A stretch of 64,000 nt of DNA from Pararoseomonas baculiformis (GCF_017813395.1 NZ_JAGIZB010000014.1:1-64000); one strand, 5' to 3'; numbered from the stretch's first letter, positions 52,752-61,137 are shown. The notes: a model not told the origin generated them from the letters alone. Made by a program: numbers and translations.

Positions 52752-53615
52752 TCAGGCCGCCTTCGGGAGAATGCGGCTCTGCTCGGCGAACTCGAAGTAA
52801 AGGCGCCGGGCCTCGGCCGCGACGGGGCCGGGCTGCATATGGTGTTCCGCGTAGCGCGTGCAGGGCTGCACCTTGCCGAAATTGCCGGTCGCGAAGATCT
52901 CGTCCGCGGTCTCGAGCATGTCGGTGGTCACGATGCACTCCCGCACCTCGCGCCCGGCCTTGCGCAGCAGGTCCATCACGCGCCCCCGGGTGATGCCGGC
53001 GAGGAAGGTGCCGTTGGGCTTGGGCGTCATCACCACGCCGTCCTTCACCAGCATGATGTTGGCGGCGGCGAATTCCGCCACGTTCCCGTCCGCGTCCAGC
53101 ACCACGGCCATGTCGAAGCCCCGCTCCTTCGCCCAGGCGGTGGCGCGGGCGGAGTTGGGGTAGAGGGCGCTGGCCTTCGCATCCGTCGGGGCCATGTCGG
53201 CTGAGGGGCGCCGGAAGGGGGCGGTGATGGCGGAGAAGCCGTTCGCGGGCGGCATCGGCGAATCATAGACCGAGAGAATGAACTCGGTGGTCTTCGGGTC
53301 CGGCTGCGCGGCACCCAGGCCCTGCCGCACGAAGAACATCGGGCGGATGTAGAGTTCCGCCTCCGGGCCCATCCGCCGCACGCCCTCGCGGCACAACTCT
53401 TCGATCTCCTCGGCCGTCATGGTGGGTTCCATGAGCATGTTGCGGGCCGACTGGACGCAACGCCTGCAGTGAAGGTCGAGGTCGGGGACGGTCCCGCGGA
53501 TGCCGCGCGCACCGTCGAAGATCACGGATCCCAGCCAGAAGGCATGGTCCATCGGGCCGAGCACCTTCGGCTCTTCCGTGGTCCAGGTGCCCTTGTGCCA
53601 GAAGACGCCGGCCAT
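52752..53615 (-). CDS. ilvE: Branched-chain amino acid aminotransferase
   Basis: 287 aa. Class IV PLP aminotransferase: PMDHAFWLGSVIFDGARGI, the substrate/PLP stretch ELYIRPMFFVRQGLG, catalytic Lys K147 in TDAKASALYPNSARATAWA, LDADGNVAEFAAANIMLVKD, and FLAGITRGRVMDLLRKAG. It interconverts Leu/Ile/Val and their keto acids. The length fits the family. Start at 53615 (MAGVFWHKGT) with GAGAGAAGA upstream; a longer frame has no family support. Confidence 0.9.
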   Translation of the reverse strand: MAGVFWHKGTWTTEEPKVLGPMDHAFWLGSVIFDGARGIRGTVPDLDLHCRRCVQSARNMLMEPTMTAEEIEELCREGVRRMGPEAELYIRPMFFVRQGLGAAQPDPKTTEFILSVYDSPMPPANGFSAITAPFRRPSADMAPTDAKASALYPNSARATAWAKERGFDMAVVLDADGNVAEFAAANIMLVKDGVVMTPKPNGTFLAGITRGRVMDLLRKAGREVRECIVTTDMLETADEIFATGNFGKVQPCTRYAEHHMQPGPVAAEARRLYFEFAEQSRILPKAA

Positions 53616-53642
53616 GTTCTTCTCTCTTATGCCTATGAAAGG

Positions 53643-53702
53643 GGCAGAACCTGCCACGGGCAGTGGCAGGAGGGGAAGGGTATCGCCCGCTTCTGTTCTG
53701 CC
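53643..53702. repeat. Nested inverted repeats between ilvE and trmH-type genes
   Basis: Outer perfect 8-bp arms GGCAGAAC (53643-53650) and GTTCTGCC (53695-53702). Inside, CTGCCAC (53651-53657) pairs with GTGGCAG (53663-53669) over a 5-base loop. It occupies the shared 5' region of two divergent genes and could be an operator or a leader hairpin. Confidence 0.5.
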
Positions 53703-53740
53703 GGGTTGACCCGCCCCGGCCCGGTGGTGTGGATGCGCCC

Positions 53741-54502
53741 ATGCAACGCGCCCCCCATGCCGGCCCCAGGCCGCCCCGGCCCCCGGAGCCGGACCGCATC
53801 TGCGGCCTGGCGGCGGTCTCCGCCGTCTTCGCCCGCCGGCCGCGCGACGTGCTGCGCCTGTTCCACCTGCCTTCCCGCAGGCGGGAGGCGAATCCCTTCT
53901 GCGCCATGCTGGCCGAGGCCCGGAAGCCCTATCGCGAACTGGGCGAGGAGGAGCTGGCCCGGGTGGCCGGCACGGTGCATCACGGTGGAATCGTGGCCAT
54001 CACCGCCCGTCGCCGCGTGCCGCAACTCGTCCTGCCGCTGGCGCCGGCGCTCCGCACCGCGCCGGTGCTGCCGGTGCTGGATGGCGTCTCGAACCCCCAT
54101 AACCTCGGCGCCATCGCCCGTTCCGCGGCCTTCTTCGGCTGCATCGGCATGGTGCTTTCGGGCGATCCCCGCCAGGCCGGCCTCTCCGATGCTGCCTGGC
54201 GAACCAGCGAGGGCGGGTTGGAGGTGCTCAGCCTTTGGTCCGCGCCGGAACTCCCGGCCATCATGCCCGGGCTGGGCGTGATGACCGTGGCCGCCGTGGC
54301 CAGCGGCGGGGTGGCGCCGGAGAAGCTGCCGCCGGCGCCCTGCGTCGCGCTGGTCCTGGGGAATGAGGAGCGCGGCGTTTCCGAGAGGACGGCCGCGGCC
54401 TGCGATGCCCAGGTCACGCTGCCCGGATCAGGGCGGGTGGAAAGCCTCAATGTCTCCGTGGCGGCCGCCGTGCTCATCCACGCGCTGTCCGCGCGGCGAT
54501 AG
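53741..54502 (+). CDS. TrmH-family (SPOUT) RNA 2'-O-methyltransferase
   Basis: 253 aa. SPOUT motifs: LDGVSNPHNLGAIARSAAFF (motif 1), LVLGNEERGVSERTAAACD (motif 2), and GRVESLNVSVAAAVLIHAL (motif 3). The N-terminal ~95 residues form the usual RNA-binding extension (CGLAAVSAVFARRPRDVLRL). It methylates ribose in rRNA or tRNA; the exact target cannot be told from sequence. It converges on the DUF1289 gene with 6 bases between. Confidence 0.9.
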   Translation: MQRAPHAGPRPPRPPEPDRICGLAAVSAVFARRPRDVLRLFHLPSRRREANPFCAMLAEARKPYRELGEEELARVAGTVHHGGIVAITARRRVPQLVLPLAPALRTAPVLPVLDGVSNPHNLGAIARSAAFFGCIGMVLSGDPRQAGLSDAAWRTSEGGLEVLSLWSAPELPAIMPGLGVMTVAAVASGGVAPEKLPPAPCVALVLGNEERGVSERTAAACDAQVTLPGSGRVESLNVSVAAAVLIHALSARR

Positions 54503-54508
54503 GACCGG

Positions 54509-54727
54509 TCAGCCGCGCTTTCCCCCGGCGGCGGGGCCGGTGGGATGGCCCTCGGCGGCCAGGGCATCCAGCCGTGCCTCCAGGGCCAGGAGAATGGCGG
54601 GGCGGTAGCCCGGCACGCGTTTCCAGGCCTTCTTTTCCGGCTTGGTCATGCCGCAGCCCAGGCACCAGCCGCTCGCGTCTTCATAACGGCAGATCTTGAT
54701 GCAGGGGCGGCCCTCCTTCTCGTTCAC
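54509..54727 (-). CDS. DUF1289 zinc-ribbon-like small protein
   Basis: 72 aa. The DUF1289 pattern is complete: PCIKICRYEDASGWCLGCGM, i.e. four cysteines in C-x3-C-x8-C-x2-C spacing, then TKPEKKAWKRVPGYRPAIL. The cysteines likely bind a metal. Function unknown in the family, often genomically linked to metabolic genes. Start overlaps the DUF1003 stop by 4 bases, so the two are co-transcribed. Confidence 0.85.
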   Translation of the reverse strand: MNEKEGRPCIKICRYEDASGWCLGCGMTKPEKKAWKRVPGYRPAILLALEARLDALAAEGHPTGPAAGGKRG

Positions 54728-55278
54728 CGGCTGCTCGCCTCCTGTTCCTGATGAGCCTCGATCTCGTCCAGCACGGCCTCGGGCGCGACATCCTGCCGGA
54801 CCTCCTGCAGTTCCGGGTCGGCGGCCGCATGGATCCCCATGCGCTCCGCCATGGCGACCACCAGATCCGATAGCCGGGTCAGCTCATGCTCGGTCAGCAG
54901 GCTGATCTGCAGGTCCAGGTCGGCACGCCGGTCCGCCGCCTCGGCCATGCGGTTCTGGCTGATGAGCACGAAGGTGGACAGGAAGATGGCCTCCACCGAG
55001 GCCAGCATGGCCAGGATGACGAAGGAGGGATCCCAGCGCGGAATGCCGGGAACCAGCCCCGTATTCGCCAGGATCCACCCGCCATAGAGGACGAGGTGGA
55101 GATAGACGAACCGCATGCTGCCGGTGAAGCCCGTGATCGCCGCCGCCAGCCGCGCCTCACGCGGGGCCGCTGCCGCCTCCTGCTTCCGCCGCTCCTCCAG
55201 GGCCCGGATGTTGCGGGTGAGGGAGCTGTTCAGGCTCGGCGGGCGCGGATGGGGGATGGTCGGGCTGGGCGGCGTCAT
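54724..55278 (-). CDS. DUF1003 membrane protein
   Basis: 184 aa. A polar N-terminal part precedes two transmembrane helices (~63-83 and ~95-117), with VLYGGWILANTGLVPGIPRW then DPSFVILAMLASVEAIFLST and FVLISQNRMAEAADRRADLD. The latter is the DUF1003 signature. A charged helical tail follows. Function unknown; relatives are small inner-membrane proteins. First gene of a pair with the DUF1289 gene. The 151-base gap upstream shows no clear promoter. Confidence 0.88.
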   Translation of the reverse strand: MTPPSPTIPHPRPPSLNSSLTRNIRALEERRKQEAAAAPREARLAAAITGFTGSMRFVYLHLVLYGGWILANTGLVPGIPRWDPSFVILAMLASVEAIFLSTFVLISQNRMAEAADRRADLDLQISLLTEHELTRLSDLVVAMAERMGIHAAADPELQEVRQDVAPEAVLDEIEAHQEQEASSR

Positions 55279-55429
55279 GTCGCGGGATCCTTCGGGGCCG
55301 GGGAACCCCCCGGCCGCGTAAGCTCCCGGCTGCGGCATCGGTTGCGGCAGGCCTCCTGCCGGAATGGGGTTGCCCTGGAGGCCTTGCGGGCCGACATGAC
55401 CCCCGCTTCACGAATCCGGAGAGATTCTC

Positions 55430-56434
55430 TTGCCCCAGACTCGTCGTGCCCTTCTCGGGGCCGTTCCCGCGCTCGCCATGGCGCCCCTTGCCTCCCCGGC
55501 CCTGGCCCAGCAGGCCGCCTATCCCAACCGGCCCGTCCGCCTCGTCGTTCCCTTCGCGCCCGGTGGCGCCGTGGACATCACCGGCCGCCTGCTGGCCGAG
55601 AAGCTGCAGCCCATCCTCGGCCAGAACATCGTGGTGGAGAACCGCGGCGGTGCCGGCGGCAATATCGGCGCCGACGCGGTCGCGAAGGCGGAGAAGGACG
55701 GCTACACCGCCCTGCTCGGCTCGGTCTCGATCCTGACGGCGAACAAGTATCTCTTCCGCCGCTCCATGCCGCTGGACCCGCTGAAGGACCTGGCGCCGGT
55801 GACGCGCGTGACGACCGGCACGGTGCTGCTGGTGGTGAATGCCCAGCGCCCCTGGCGCACATTCGCCGATCTGGTGGCGGCCGCGAAGAAGGATCCGGGC
55901 AAGATCACCATGGGCTCCTCCGGCACGGGCACGGTGAGCCACATCACCATGTCCACGGTGAGCCGCGCCGCGGGCATCGAGGTCACGCATGTGCCTTATC
56001 GTGGCGGCGGCCCCGCCATCGCCGACCTGGTGGCCGGCAACATCGACATGATGTTCGACGTGATCCCGGCCCTGATGCCGCATGTGCGCGAGGGCCGCTT
56101 CCGCGCGCTCGCGGTCGGCAGCGCGGACCGCATCTCCTATGTGCCGGAGCTGAAGGACGTGCCCGGCATGAAGGAGCTGCTCCCCAATTCCAACATCGAC
56201 ATGCAGAGCTGGTATGCCGTGAACGTGCCCGCGGGCACGCCGCAGGCCGTGATCGACAAGCTGCATTCCTCGCTGGTCCAGGTGGCGAAGAGCGAGGACT
56301 TCAAGACGCGCATGGAGCCGCTCGGCTTCACCCCGATCTGGGACGAGACGCCGGCCGCCTACAACCAGTACCTGCAGCAGCAGGACCAGCTGTGGAAGCG
56401 TCTGGTCGAGGAGTCCGGCGCGACGCTCGACTGA
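55430..56434 (+). CDS. Bug-type (tripartite tricarboxylate) substrate-binding protein
   Basis: 334 aa from TTG 55430, with GGAGAGA upstream. Signal peptide 1-27 (MPQTRRALLGAVPALAMAPL, cut after ALAQ). TctC/Bug motifs: YPNRPVRLVVPFAPGGAVDI, VVENRGGAGGNIGADAVAKA, SSGTGTVSHITM, VPYRGGGPAIADLVAGNIDM. Such periplasmic proteins bind carboxylates such as citrate or nicotinate derivatives and normally work with TctA/TctB permeases, none of which is nearby. Followed by the hairpin cluster. Confidence 0.93.
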   Translation: MPQTRRALLGAVPALAMAPLASPALAQQAAYPNRPVRLVVPFAPGGAVDITGRLLAEKLQPILGQNIVVENRGGAGGNIGADAVAKAEKDGYTALLGSVSILTANKYLFRRSMPLDPLKDLAPVTRVTTGTVLLVVNAQRPWRTFADLVAAAKKDPGKITMGSSGTGTVSHITMSTVSRAAGIEVTHVPYRGGGPAIADLVAGNIDMMFDVIPALMPHVREGRFRALAVGSADRISYVPELKDVPGMKELLPNSNIDMQSWYAVNVPAGTPQAVIDKLHSSLVQVAKSEDFKTRMEPLGFTPIWDETPAAYNQYLQQQDQLWKRLVEESGATLD

Positions 56435-56451
56435 TCCCTGGCGGCTGGTTC

Positions 56452-56507
56452 CCGGAGAGGGCTTTGCCCTCTCCGGACCTCGCCCGCCAAGGGCCTGAGG
56501 CCCTTGG
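56452..56507. repeat. Paired palindromes, REP-like
   Basis: Two perfect hairpins in tandem: CCGGAGAGGGC / GCCCTCTCCGG (56452-56462, 56466-56476; 11 bp, loop TTT) and CCAAGGGCC / GGCCCTTGG (56487-56495, 56499-56507; 9 bp, loop TGA), 10 bases apart. The symmetry, GC content and position between convergent genes suggest a dispersed repeat of the REP/BIME kind. The first can also act as a terminator for the binding-protein gene. Confidence 0.7.
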
Positions 56508-56575
56508 AACCCCATCTGGCTGCCGCGGATACGGTGCAACACGGGGTCTCTTCTCCCCCATCCTGCCCTTGCAGT

Positions 56576-56600
56576 CGCCTCCGGTCCTCGACCGGAGGCG
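56576..56600. repeat. Perfect 11-bp hairpin
   Basis: CGCCTCCGGTC (56576-56586) and GACCGGAGGCG (56590-56600) with loop CTC. Third palindrome in the convergent gap. Confidence 0.65.
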
Positions 56601-56652
56601 CACCGTCAGCCGAGCTTTTCCAAACTTCTAAAAGAAGATGATGGTGAGGGGT

Positions 56653-56688
56653 CCGGGGAGAGGAAGAATTCCTTCTTCCTCTCCCCGG
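56653..56688. repeat. Perfect 16-bp hairpin
   Basis: CCGGGGAGAGGAAGAA (56653-56668) pairs perfectly with its complement at 56673-56688 over a 4-base loop TTCC, 8 bases before the end of the minus-strand SDR gene. A small CTTCT-AAA-AGAAG hairpin precedes it at 56625-56637. It may terminate the SDR transcript or belong to the repeat family of this gap. Confidence 0.7.
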
Positions 56689-56696
56689 GAGCCACG

Positions 56697-57461
56697 TCAG
56701 GCCCCCAGAAGCTGCCCCCCATCCACCACCAGGCTTTGCCCCGTGATCCAGCTGGCGCGAGGCGAGGCGAGGAACAGCGCGGCCTCCGCCACCTCTTCGG
56801 GCCGGCCCATGCGTCCGAATGGGATCTGCGACAGCGTGGCCTGGTAGAGCGCCGGGTCGTCCTGGCGCCGCTTCTCCCAGGTGCCGCCCGGGAACTCGAT
56901 CGAGCCCGGCGCGATGCAATTCGCCCGGATGCCCTTGGCGGCCAGGATGCGCGCCTGGCTCGTGGTGTACTGCATCACCGCTGCCTTCACCGCCGCGTAG
57001 GGCGGGTTCCGCTTCGTCGCCCGCAGGGCGGAGATGGAGGCGATGTTGACGATGCTCGCCGCAAGCGGTGCGTGCCCGGCGGCTTCCATCAACCAGGGCT
57101 CGGCGGCGTGGCTGGCCCGCACCACCGCCATCACGTCCACGGCCAGGGAGATGGCCCAGCTCGCCTCGTCATCCGCGCGGCCGAAGCCGGAGGCGTTGTT
57201 GACCAGCACGTCGATGCCGCCCAGGGCCTGCGCGGCCTCGGGCACGAAGCGCGCGATCGCGCCTTCGTCCGCCAGGTCGCAGGGTGCGGCGAAGGCCTTC
57301 ACCCCATGTGCCGCGATCTCCGCCCGCGTCTCCTCCAGCGCGCCCGCGCCCCGCGCGCAGATGGCGACTGAGGCACCCGCCCTGGCGAAGGCGAGCGCGA
57401 TGGACCGCCCGATGCCGCGGCTGCCGCCCATCACCACCGCGCGCTTGCCCTGGAATTCCAT
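56697..57461 (-). CDS. Short-chain dehydrogenase/reductase
   Basis: 254 aa. Classical SDR: cofactor motif VVMGGSRGIGRSIALAFARA, NNASG after the fourth strand, catalytic Ser in SIVNIASISALRAT, and YAAVK (Tyr and Lys). The C-terminal SPRASWITGQSLVVDGGQLL is the usual FabG-like end. NAD(P)-dependent oxidoreduction of an unknown substrate. No operon partner; it lies between the hairpin cluster and an amino-acid binding protein on the same strand. Confidence 0.93.
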   Translation of the reverse strand: MEFQGKRAVVMGGSRGIGRSIALAFARAGASVAICARGAGALEETRAEIAAHGVKAFAAPCDLADEGAIARFVPEAAQALGGIDVLVNNASGFGRADDEASWAISLAVDVMAVVRASHAAEPWLMEAAGHAPLAASIVNIASISALRATKRNPPYAAVKAAVMQYTTSQARILAAKGIRANCIAPGSIEFPGGTWEKRRQDDPALYQATLSQIPFGRMGRPEEVAEAALFLASPRASWITGQSLVVDGGQLLGA

Positions 57462-57535
57462 GAGTCATCACCCTTTCGGAACAGGGCGCGGATCATGGGG
57501 CAAGCGCGCGACGCGGCAAGCCTTGGCCGGCCGGG

Positions 57536-58552
57536 TCAGCGGAAGGGCGGGGACCACATCAGCCCGCCATCCCGGGCCAGCCGGTTCTGCCCGCGCTGCA
57601 CGCCCAGCGGCGCCTGGTTGCGCTGCCACATCTCCCCGTAGTTTCCCACGGCGCGGATCGCCCGCAGCGCCCAGTCCCGCTCCAGCCCGAGCTGCTGGCC
57701 GAACTCTCCGGAAGTGCCGAGCAGCCGCTGCACTTCGGGATTCGGGTCCTGCCGCCGCTCCTCGGCATTGGCCTGGGTGATGCCCTGCTCCTCCGCGGCG
57801 ATCAGGGCGTTGAGCGTCCACTTCACCACGTCGAACCAGCGCCAGTCGCCCTTGCGCACCATGGGCCCCAGCGGCTCGCGCGAGATGACATCGGGCAGGA
57901 TCACAAAGTCATTCGCGCGCGCGCCCTGTCCCGCGCGGATGGAGGTGAGGCCGGAGAGATCGGTGGTGTAGCTGTCGCAGCGGCCGGAGAAGAAGGCCTG
58001 CTGCACCTCCTGGTAGTTCTCGATCAGCACGGGCGTGAAGCGGAAATTGTTGGAGCGCGCCCAGTCCGCCAGGTTCAGCTCCGTCGTGCTGCCGGGCTGA
58101 ATGCAGATGGTCGCCCCGTCCAGCTCCTTCAGCGAGGCGACATTCGCCTCGCGCTTCACGATGAAACCCTGGCCGTCATGCAGCAGCACGCCCGGGAAGG
58201 CGAGGCCGATGCCGACATCCCGCGCGAAGCTCCAGGTCGTGTTGCGGGAGAGCAGGTCCACCTCGCCGGATTGCAGCGCGGTGAAGCGCGTCTGCGGCGT
58301 GGTGGGCACGAAGCGCACCTTATCCGGATCGCCCAGCACGGCGGCGGCGACGGCGCGGCAGAAATCGGCGTCCAGCCCGGTCCAGCGCCCCTGGCTATCC
58401 GCGAGGGAAAGCCCCGCGACGCCTGTGGAAACCGCACAGGCCATCGTGCCCCGGGCACGGATGGCCGCCAGGGTGTCCGGCGCGGGCTGGGCCTGGGCGG
58501 CGCCGGCGCCCAGGGCGACGCAGGCGGCGAGGAGGATGCGGCGAAGGGACAT
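57536..58552 (-). CDS. Amino acid ABC transporter binding protein (AapJ/BztA-like)
   Basis: 338 aa with a signal peptide (LRRILLAACVALGAGAAQAQ). SBP_bac_3 motifs: AIRARGTMACAVSTGVAGLS, GLDADFCRAVAAAVLGDPDK, VRFVPTTPQTRFTALQSGEV, DLLSRNTTWSFARD. The TTPQTRFTALQSGEVDLL stretch and the length are typical of general L-amino acid binding proteins AapJ/BztA. Cognate permease and ATPase genes are absent here, so it is an orphan or works with a distant transporter. Confidence 0.92.
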   Translation of the reverse strand: MSLRRILLAACVALGAGAAQAQPAPDTLAAIRARGTMACAVSTGVAGLSLADSQGRWTGLDADFCRAVAAAVLGDPDKVRFVPTTPQTRFTALQSGEVDLLSRNTTWSFARDVGIGLAFPGVLLHDGQGFIVKREANVASLKELDGATICIQPGSTTELNLADWARSNNFRFTPVLIENYQEVQQAFFSGRCDSYTTDLSGLTSIRAGQGARANDFVILPDVISREPLGPMVRKGDWRWFDVVKWTLNALIAAEEQGITQANAEERRQDPNPEVQRLLGTSGEFGQQLGLERDWALRAIRAVGNYGEMWQRNQAPLGVQRGQNRLARDGGLMWSPPFR

Positions 58553-58619
58553 GGCGGGCCTTCCGTTGAGCAGGCGCTGGGCGAACGCAGCGGAAGGCAG
58601 GCGGTTCCCGCGAGTCGCC

Positions 58620-59294
58620 TCAGGCCGGCAGGACCAGATCCTGCTCCAGCAGCCGCCACTCGCGCGGGCTGAGGCTGGGGCGGGCGATGCCATCCAGGAT
58701 CCCGGCGAAGACCTCTGGCGGCACGCCCTGGCGGATGGCGCCGAGCAGCGCGGCACGTCCCTCCGGCGTGGCGGCCGGAATCATCAGGCGGAGATAGTCC
58801 CCCATGCGCTCCGGCGGGATGGTCTGCACGATCCGCGCATCCATCGCCATCAGCGCCTCGTCCGAGTAGTGGTCCTGCAGCAGCGGCATGGCGTCATGCT
58901 CCTCATGCGCCATGTGCAGCATGTCCTCGGCGAAATGGATGGAGAAGGCGAGGTAGAGCGCATGGCCGGCGCGGGCGCGGCGCGCCTCGGGCGCGGTCTC
59001 CACGTCATGGATCAGGGCTTCCAGCCGCTCGAAGGCCAGCAGGTGCTCCTGGTGTTCATGGTCCAGCGCCTTGGCGAGGGTGGGGGCATGGCCGCGCACG
59101 GCGTCATGCAGCTCGGCCTCCTCATGCTCGATATGCTCGCGGCCCAGGCCGAGCTGGTCGCGCAGCTCGGCCAGCACCGCCGCCCGTTCCGCGGGATCGG
59201 CCCAGTCGGCGCGGCCCAGGCGCTCCAGCATGCGCGCGGAGCCGAGGCGGAGGCCCTTGTGGATGGGGGCGTAGATGTCGAAGCGTTCGGACAT
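58620..59294 (-). CDS. Hemerythrin-like metal-binding protein
   Basis: 224 aa. The hemerythrin pattern of spaced His/Glu is visible: IHKGLRLGSARML, REHIEHEEAELHDAV, LDHEHQEHLLAFERLEAL, and HFAEDMLHMAHEEHDAMPLL. The C-terminal ~70 residues are an added helical part. It may bind a di-iron site and oxygen or NO. AAGGAGA lies right before ATG 59294. The upstream GST gene is on the same strand with a 64-base gap holding a small hairpin. Confidence 0.82.
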   Translation of the reverse strand: MSERFDIYAPIHKGLRLGSARMLERLGRADWADPAERAAVLAELRDQLGLGREHIEHEEAELHDAVRGHAPTLAKALDHEHQEHLLAFERLEALIHDVETAPEARRARAGHALYLAFSIHFAEDMLHMAHEEHDAMPLLQDHYSDEALMAMDARIVQTIPPERMGDYLRLMIPAATPEGRAALLGAIRQGVPPEVFAGILDGIARPSLSPREWRLLEQDLVLPA

Positions 59295-59307
59295 GGGGTC
59301 TCCTTCA

Positions 59308-59326
59308 CCGGATGCGGCGCATCCGG
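59308..59326 (-). promoter_or_regulatory. Hairpin before the hemerythrin-like gene
   Basis: CCGGATGCG (59308-59316) and CGCATCCGG (59318-59326) are perfect complements around one base; in practice a 7-bp stem with a 5-base loop. It lies just upstream of the ribosome site of the gene at 58620-59294, between it and the GST stop. Confidence 0.45.
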
Positions 59327-59358
59327 GCGTCTGCTGTGGTGGTGGGGCGGGAAGGGGG

Positions 59359-60030
59359 TTAGGCCGCGAGCGGCCCCTGGGCCCGGATCGCGGCGTGCCA
59401 GCCATAGAAGCCGGCATGCACCTCGTCCCAGCTCGGGCGGGCCTTCATGGTGGCGATCCAGCGCCGGACATGCGGCCAGGGTGAGAGGTCGAACTCCACC
59501 AGGTCGCCCAGGGTGACGAAGCTGGCGCCGAGGTAATCGGCCAGGGTGATCTCCGGGCCGAGGATGAAGGGGCCGCCCTCCGCGATCTGCCGGTCCAGGA
59601 TGGACAGGCGCCTGGCGGCGCTGGCCATGTGCCAAGCGCGGCGCTCCGCCTCCGCTGCCTCGGAAAGCCGGTAGGCCGGGAGCAGCCGCGGGTAGATGCA
59701 GCCGTAGTTATAGTCCTTGGAGAAGAGGCCGATGAACCAGTCCATCCACTGGTTCACCCGGGCCCGCGCCTTCGGATCGCCCGGATAGGCGGCGGAGTAA
59801 TGCAGCTCGGCCAGGTACTTCAGGATCGCCGAACATTCGGAGAGGCGAAAGCCGTCATGCTCCAGCACCGGGACGAAGCGGTTGGGGGAGATCTGCTCGA
59901 AGCCCGGCACCAAGTGGTCGCCGGCCGAGATGTCGAGATGCACCAGCTCCAGCGCGATGCCCTCGTCCGTGGCGAAGAGCATCACGGGGCGGGAGGTGGT
60001 GGTGACCGGGTCGAAATAGAGCTTCAGCAT
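59359..60030 (-). CDS. Glutathione S-transferase family protein
   Basis: 223 aa. N-terminal thioredoxin-like domain (LKLYFDPVTTTSRPVMLFAT, FVPVLEHDGFRLSECSAILK with the E-S glutathione-binding pair). The helical C-terminal domain includes MDWFIGLFSKDYNYGCIYPR and GPFILGPEITLADYLGA, the usual N-capping/hydrophobic staple motif. Theta-like GST in general form. Divergent from a LysR gene with a 103-base gap containing a perfect dyad, so it is probably that regulator's target. Confidence 0.9.
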   Translation of the reverse strand: MLKLYFDPVTTTSRPVMLFATDEGIALELVHLDISAGDHLVPGFEQISPNRFVPVLEHDGFRLSECSAILKYLAELHYSAAYPGDPKARARVNQWMDWFIGLFSKDYNYGCIYPRLLPAYRLSEAAEAERRAWHMASAARRLSILDRQIAEGGPFILGPEITLADYLGASFVTLGDLVEFDLSPWPHVRRWIATMKARPSWDEVHAGFYGWHAAIRAQGPLAA

Positions 60031-60069
60031 GGGTCAAGGGTCCTGCGTGGCTGCTGAAGGTGTAGCGCC

Positions 60070-60089
60070 CTCCGGCACCGTTGCCGGAG
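60070..60089. promoter_or_regulatory. 8-bp hairpin in the GST/lysR gap
   Basis: CTCCGGCA (60070-60077) and TGCCGGAG (60082-60089), loop CCGT. In the shared control region of the divergent pair, next to the dyad at 60109. Confidence 0.4.
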
Positions 60090-60108
60090 AGGAATGCTTG
60101 CAGGGAGG

Positions 60109-60126
60109 TTCTGCACTTCCGCAGAA
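60109..60126. promoter_or_regulatory. Candidate LysR operator
   Basis: A perfect dyad TTCTGC-N6-GCAGAA ending 7 bases before the LysR ATG at 60134. LysR regulators bind interrupted dyads in divergent control regions, and this is the most symmetric element in the gap. It would serve both autoregulation and control of the GST gene. Confidence 0.55.
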
Positions 60127-60133
60127 TGAACGG

Positions 60134-61039
60134 ATGTATGACTGGGGCGACCTGCGCTTCCTGCTGGCCGTTGCGGAGGAAGGAAGCACGCTTTCCGCCG
60201 CCAGGGCGCTGGGGGTGAACCAGACCACCGTTGCCCGGCGCATCGCGGCGCTGGAGGCGGCGCTGGGCCTGAAGCTCTTTGACCGGCGGCAGGATGGCTA
60301 CCGGCCGAGCGAGGCGGGGCAGGCGCTGCTGGCCCAGGCCGGGCGCGTGCGGGAGGAGGCGGAAACCCTCTCCCAGCTTGCCTCCCGCCACCGGCGCGCC
60401 CTGGCCGGGGTGATCCGGGTGACGACGACCGAGGGCCTGGCCAACAGCGTCTTCACGCCCTGGCTGGCCGATTTCACCGACGCCTATCCCGATATCCGGG
60501 TGGAGATGATTGCGGATGAGCGGCGCCTGGACCTGGCGCGGGGGGAGGCCGACATCGCCATTCGCGCCACCAAGGCGCCCGAAGGGGCCGGGATCGTCGC
60601 GCGGAGGATCGCCGATGCGCCCTGGGCCGTTTATTGCAGCCGCGGCTATGCTGCCCGCCGCGGAATGCCGGCCGATGCGGCGACGCTGGAAGCGCATGTG
60701 GTGATCGGCGCGGATGGCGCGCTGGCCGGGGTGGATCCCTTTGCCTGGCTTTCCCGCGTGGCGCCGCGGGCTCCGGTGCGCACGGTGTGCAGCAGCATCG
60801 TGAACATGGTTTTCGCCATCCGCGCGGGGAACGGCCTGGGCCCGCTACCCTGCGCCATGGCGGCGACGGAGCCCGAGCTGGTGGAGTGCTTCCCCCTGCC
60901 GGATTTCGGCTACCGCCTGTTCCTCCTCACGCGTGAGGAGCTGAAGGACCTGCCGCGGATCCGTGCCTTCAACGACTTCATCGTCGCCCGGGCCATCTCC
61001 ATGCGCGACATCATCGAGGGCCGCCCGCGCCAGGAATAG
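60134..61039 (+). CDS. LysR-type transcriptional regulator
   Basis: 301 aa. The HTH region WGDLRFLLAVAEEGSTLSAA, RALGVNQTTVARRIAALEAA is of the CrgA/AaeR-like LysR group. The effector domain includes GVIRVTTTEGLANSVFTPWL and GEADIAIRATKAPEGAGIVA. Divergent from the GST gene and likely its regulator. Effector unknown. Confidence 0.92.
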   Translation: MYDWGDLRFLLAVAEEGSTLSAARALGVNQTTVARRIAALEAALGLKLFDRRQDGYRPSEAGQALLAQAGRVREEAETLSQLASRHRRALAGVIRVTTTEGLANSVFTPWLADFTDAYPDIRVEMIADERRLDLARGEADIAIRATKAPEGAGIVARRIADAPWAVYCSRGYAARRGMPADAATLEAHVVIGADGALAGVDPFAWLSRVAPRAPVRTVCSSIVNMVFAIRAGNGLGPLPCAMAATEPELVECFPLPDFGYRLFLLTREELKDLPRIRAFNDFIVARAISMRDIIEGRPRQE

Positions 61040-61137
61040 GCCGGCGGCCGGGGGGTGGCACCGGAATCGCATGGCGCCGGCGCGCGGCCATCCGCCATGC
61101 TGCGCGCGTTCATGAAGACGACATGGGAGATCCCCTG

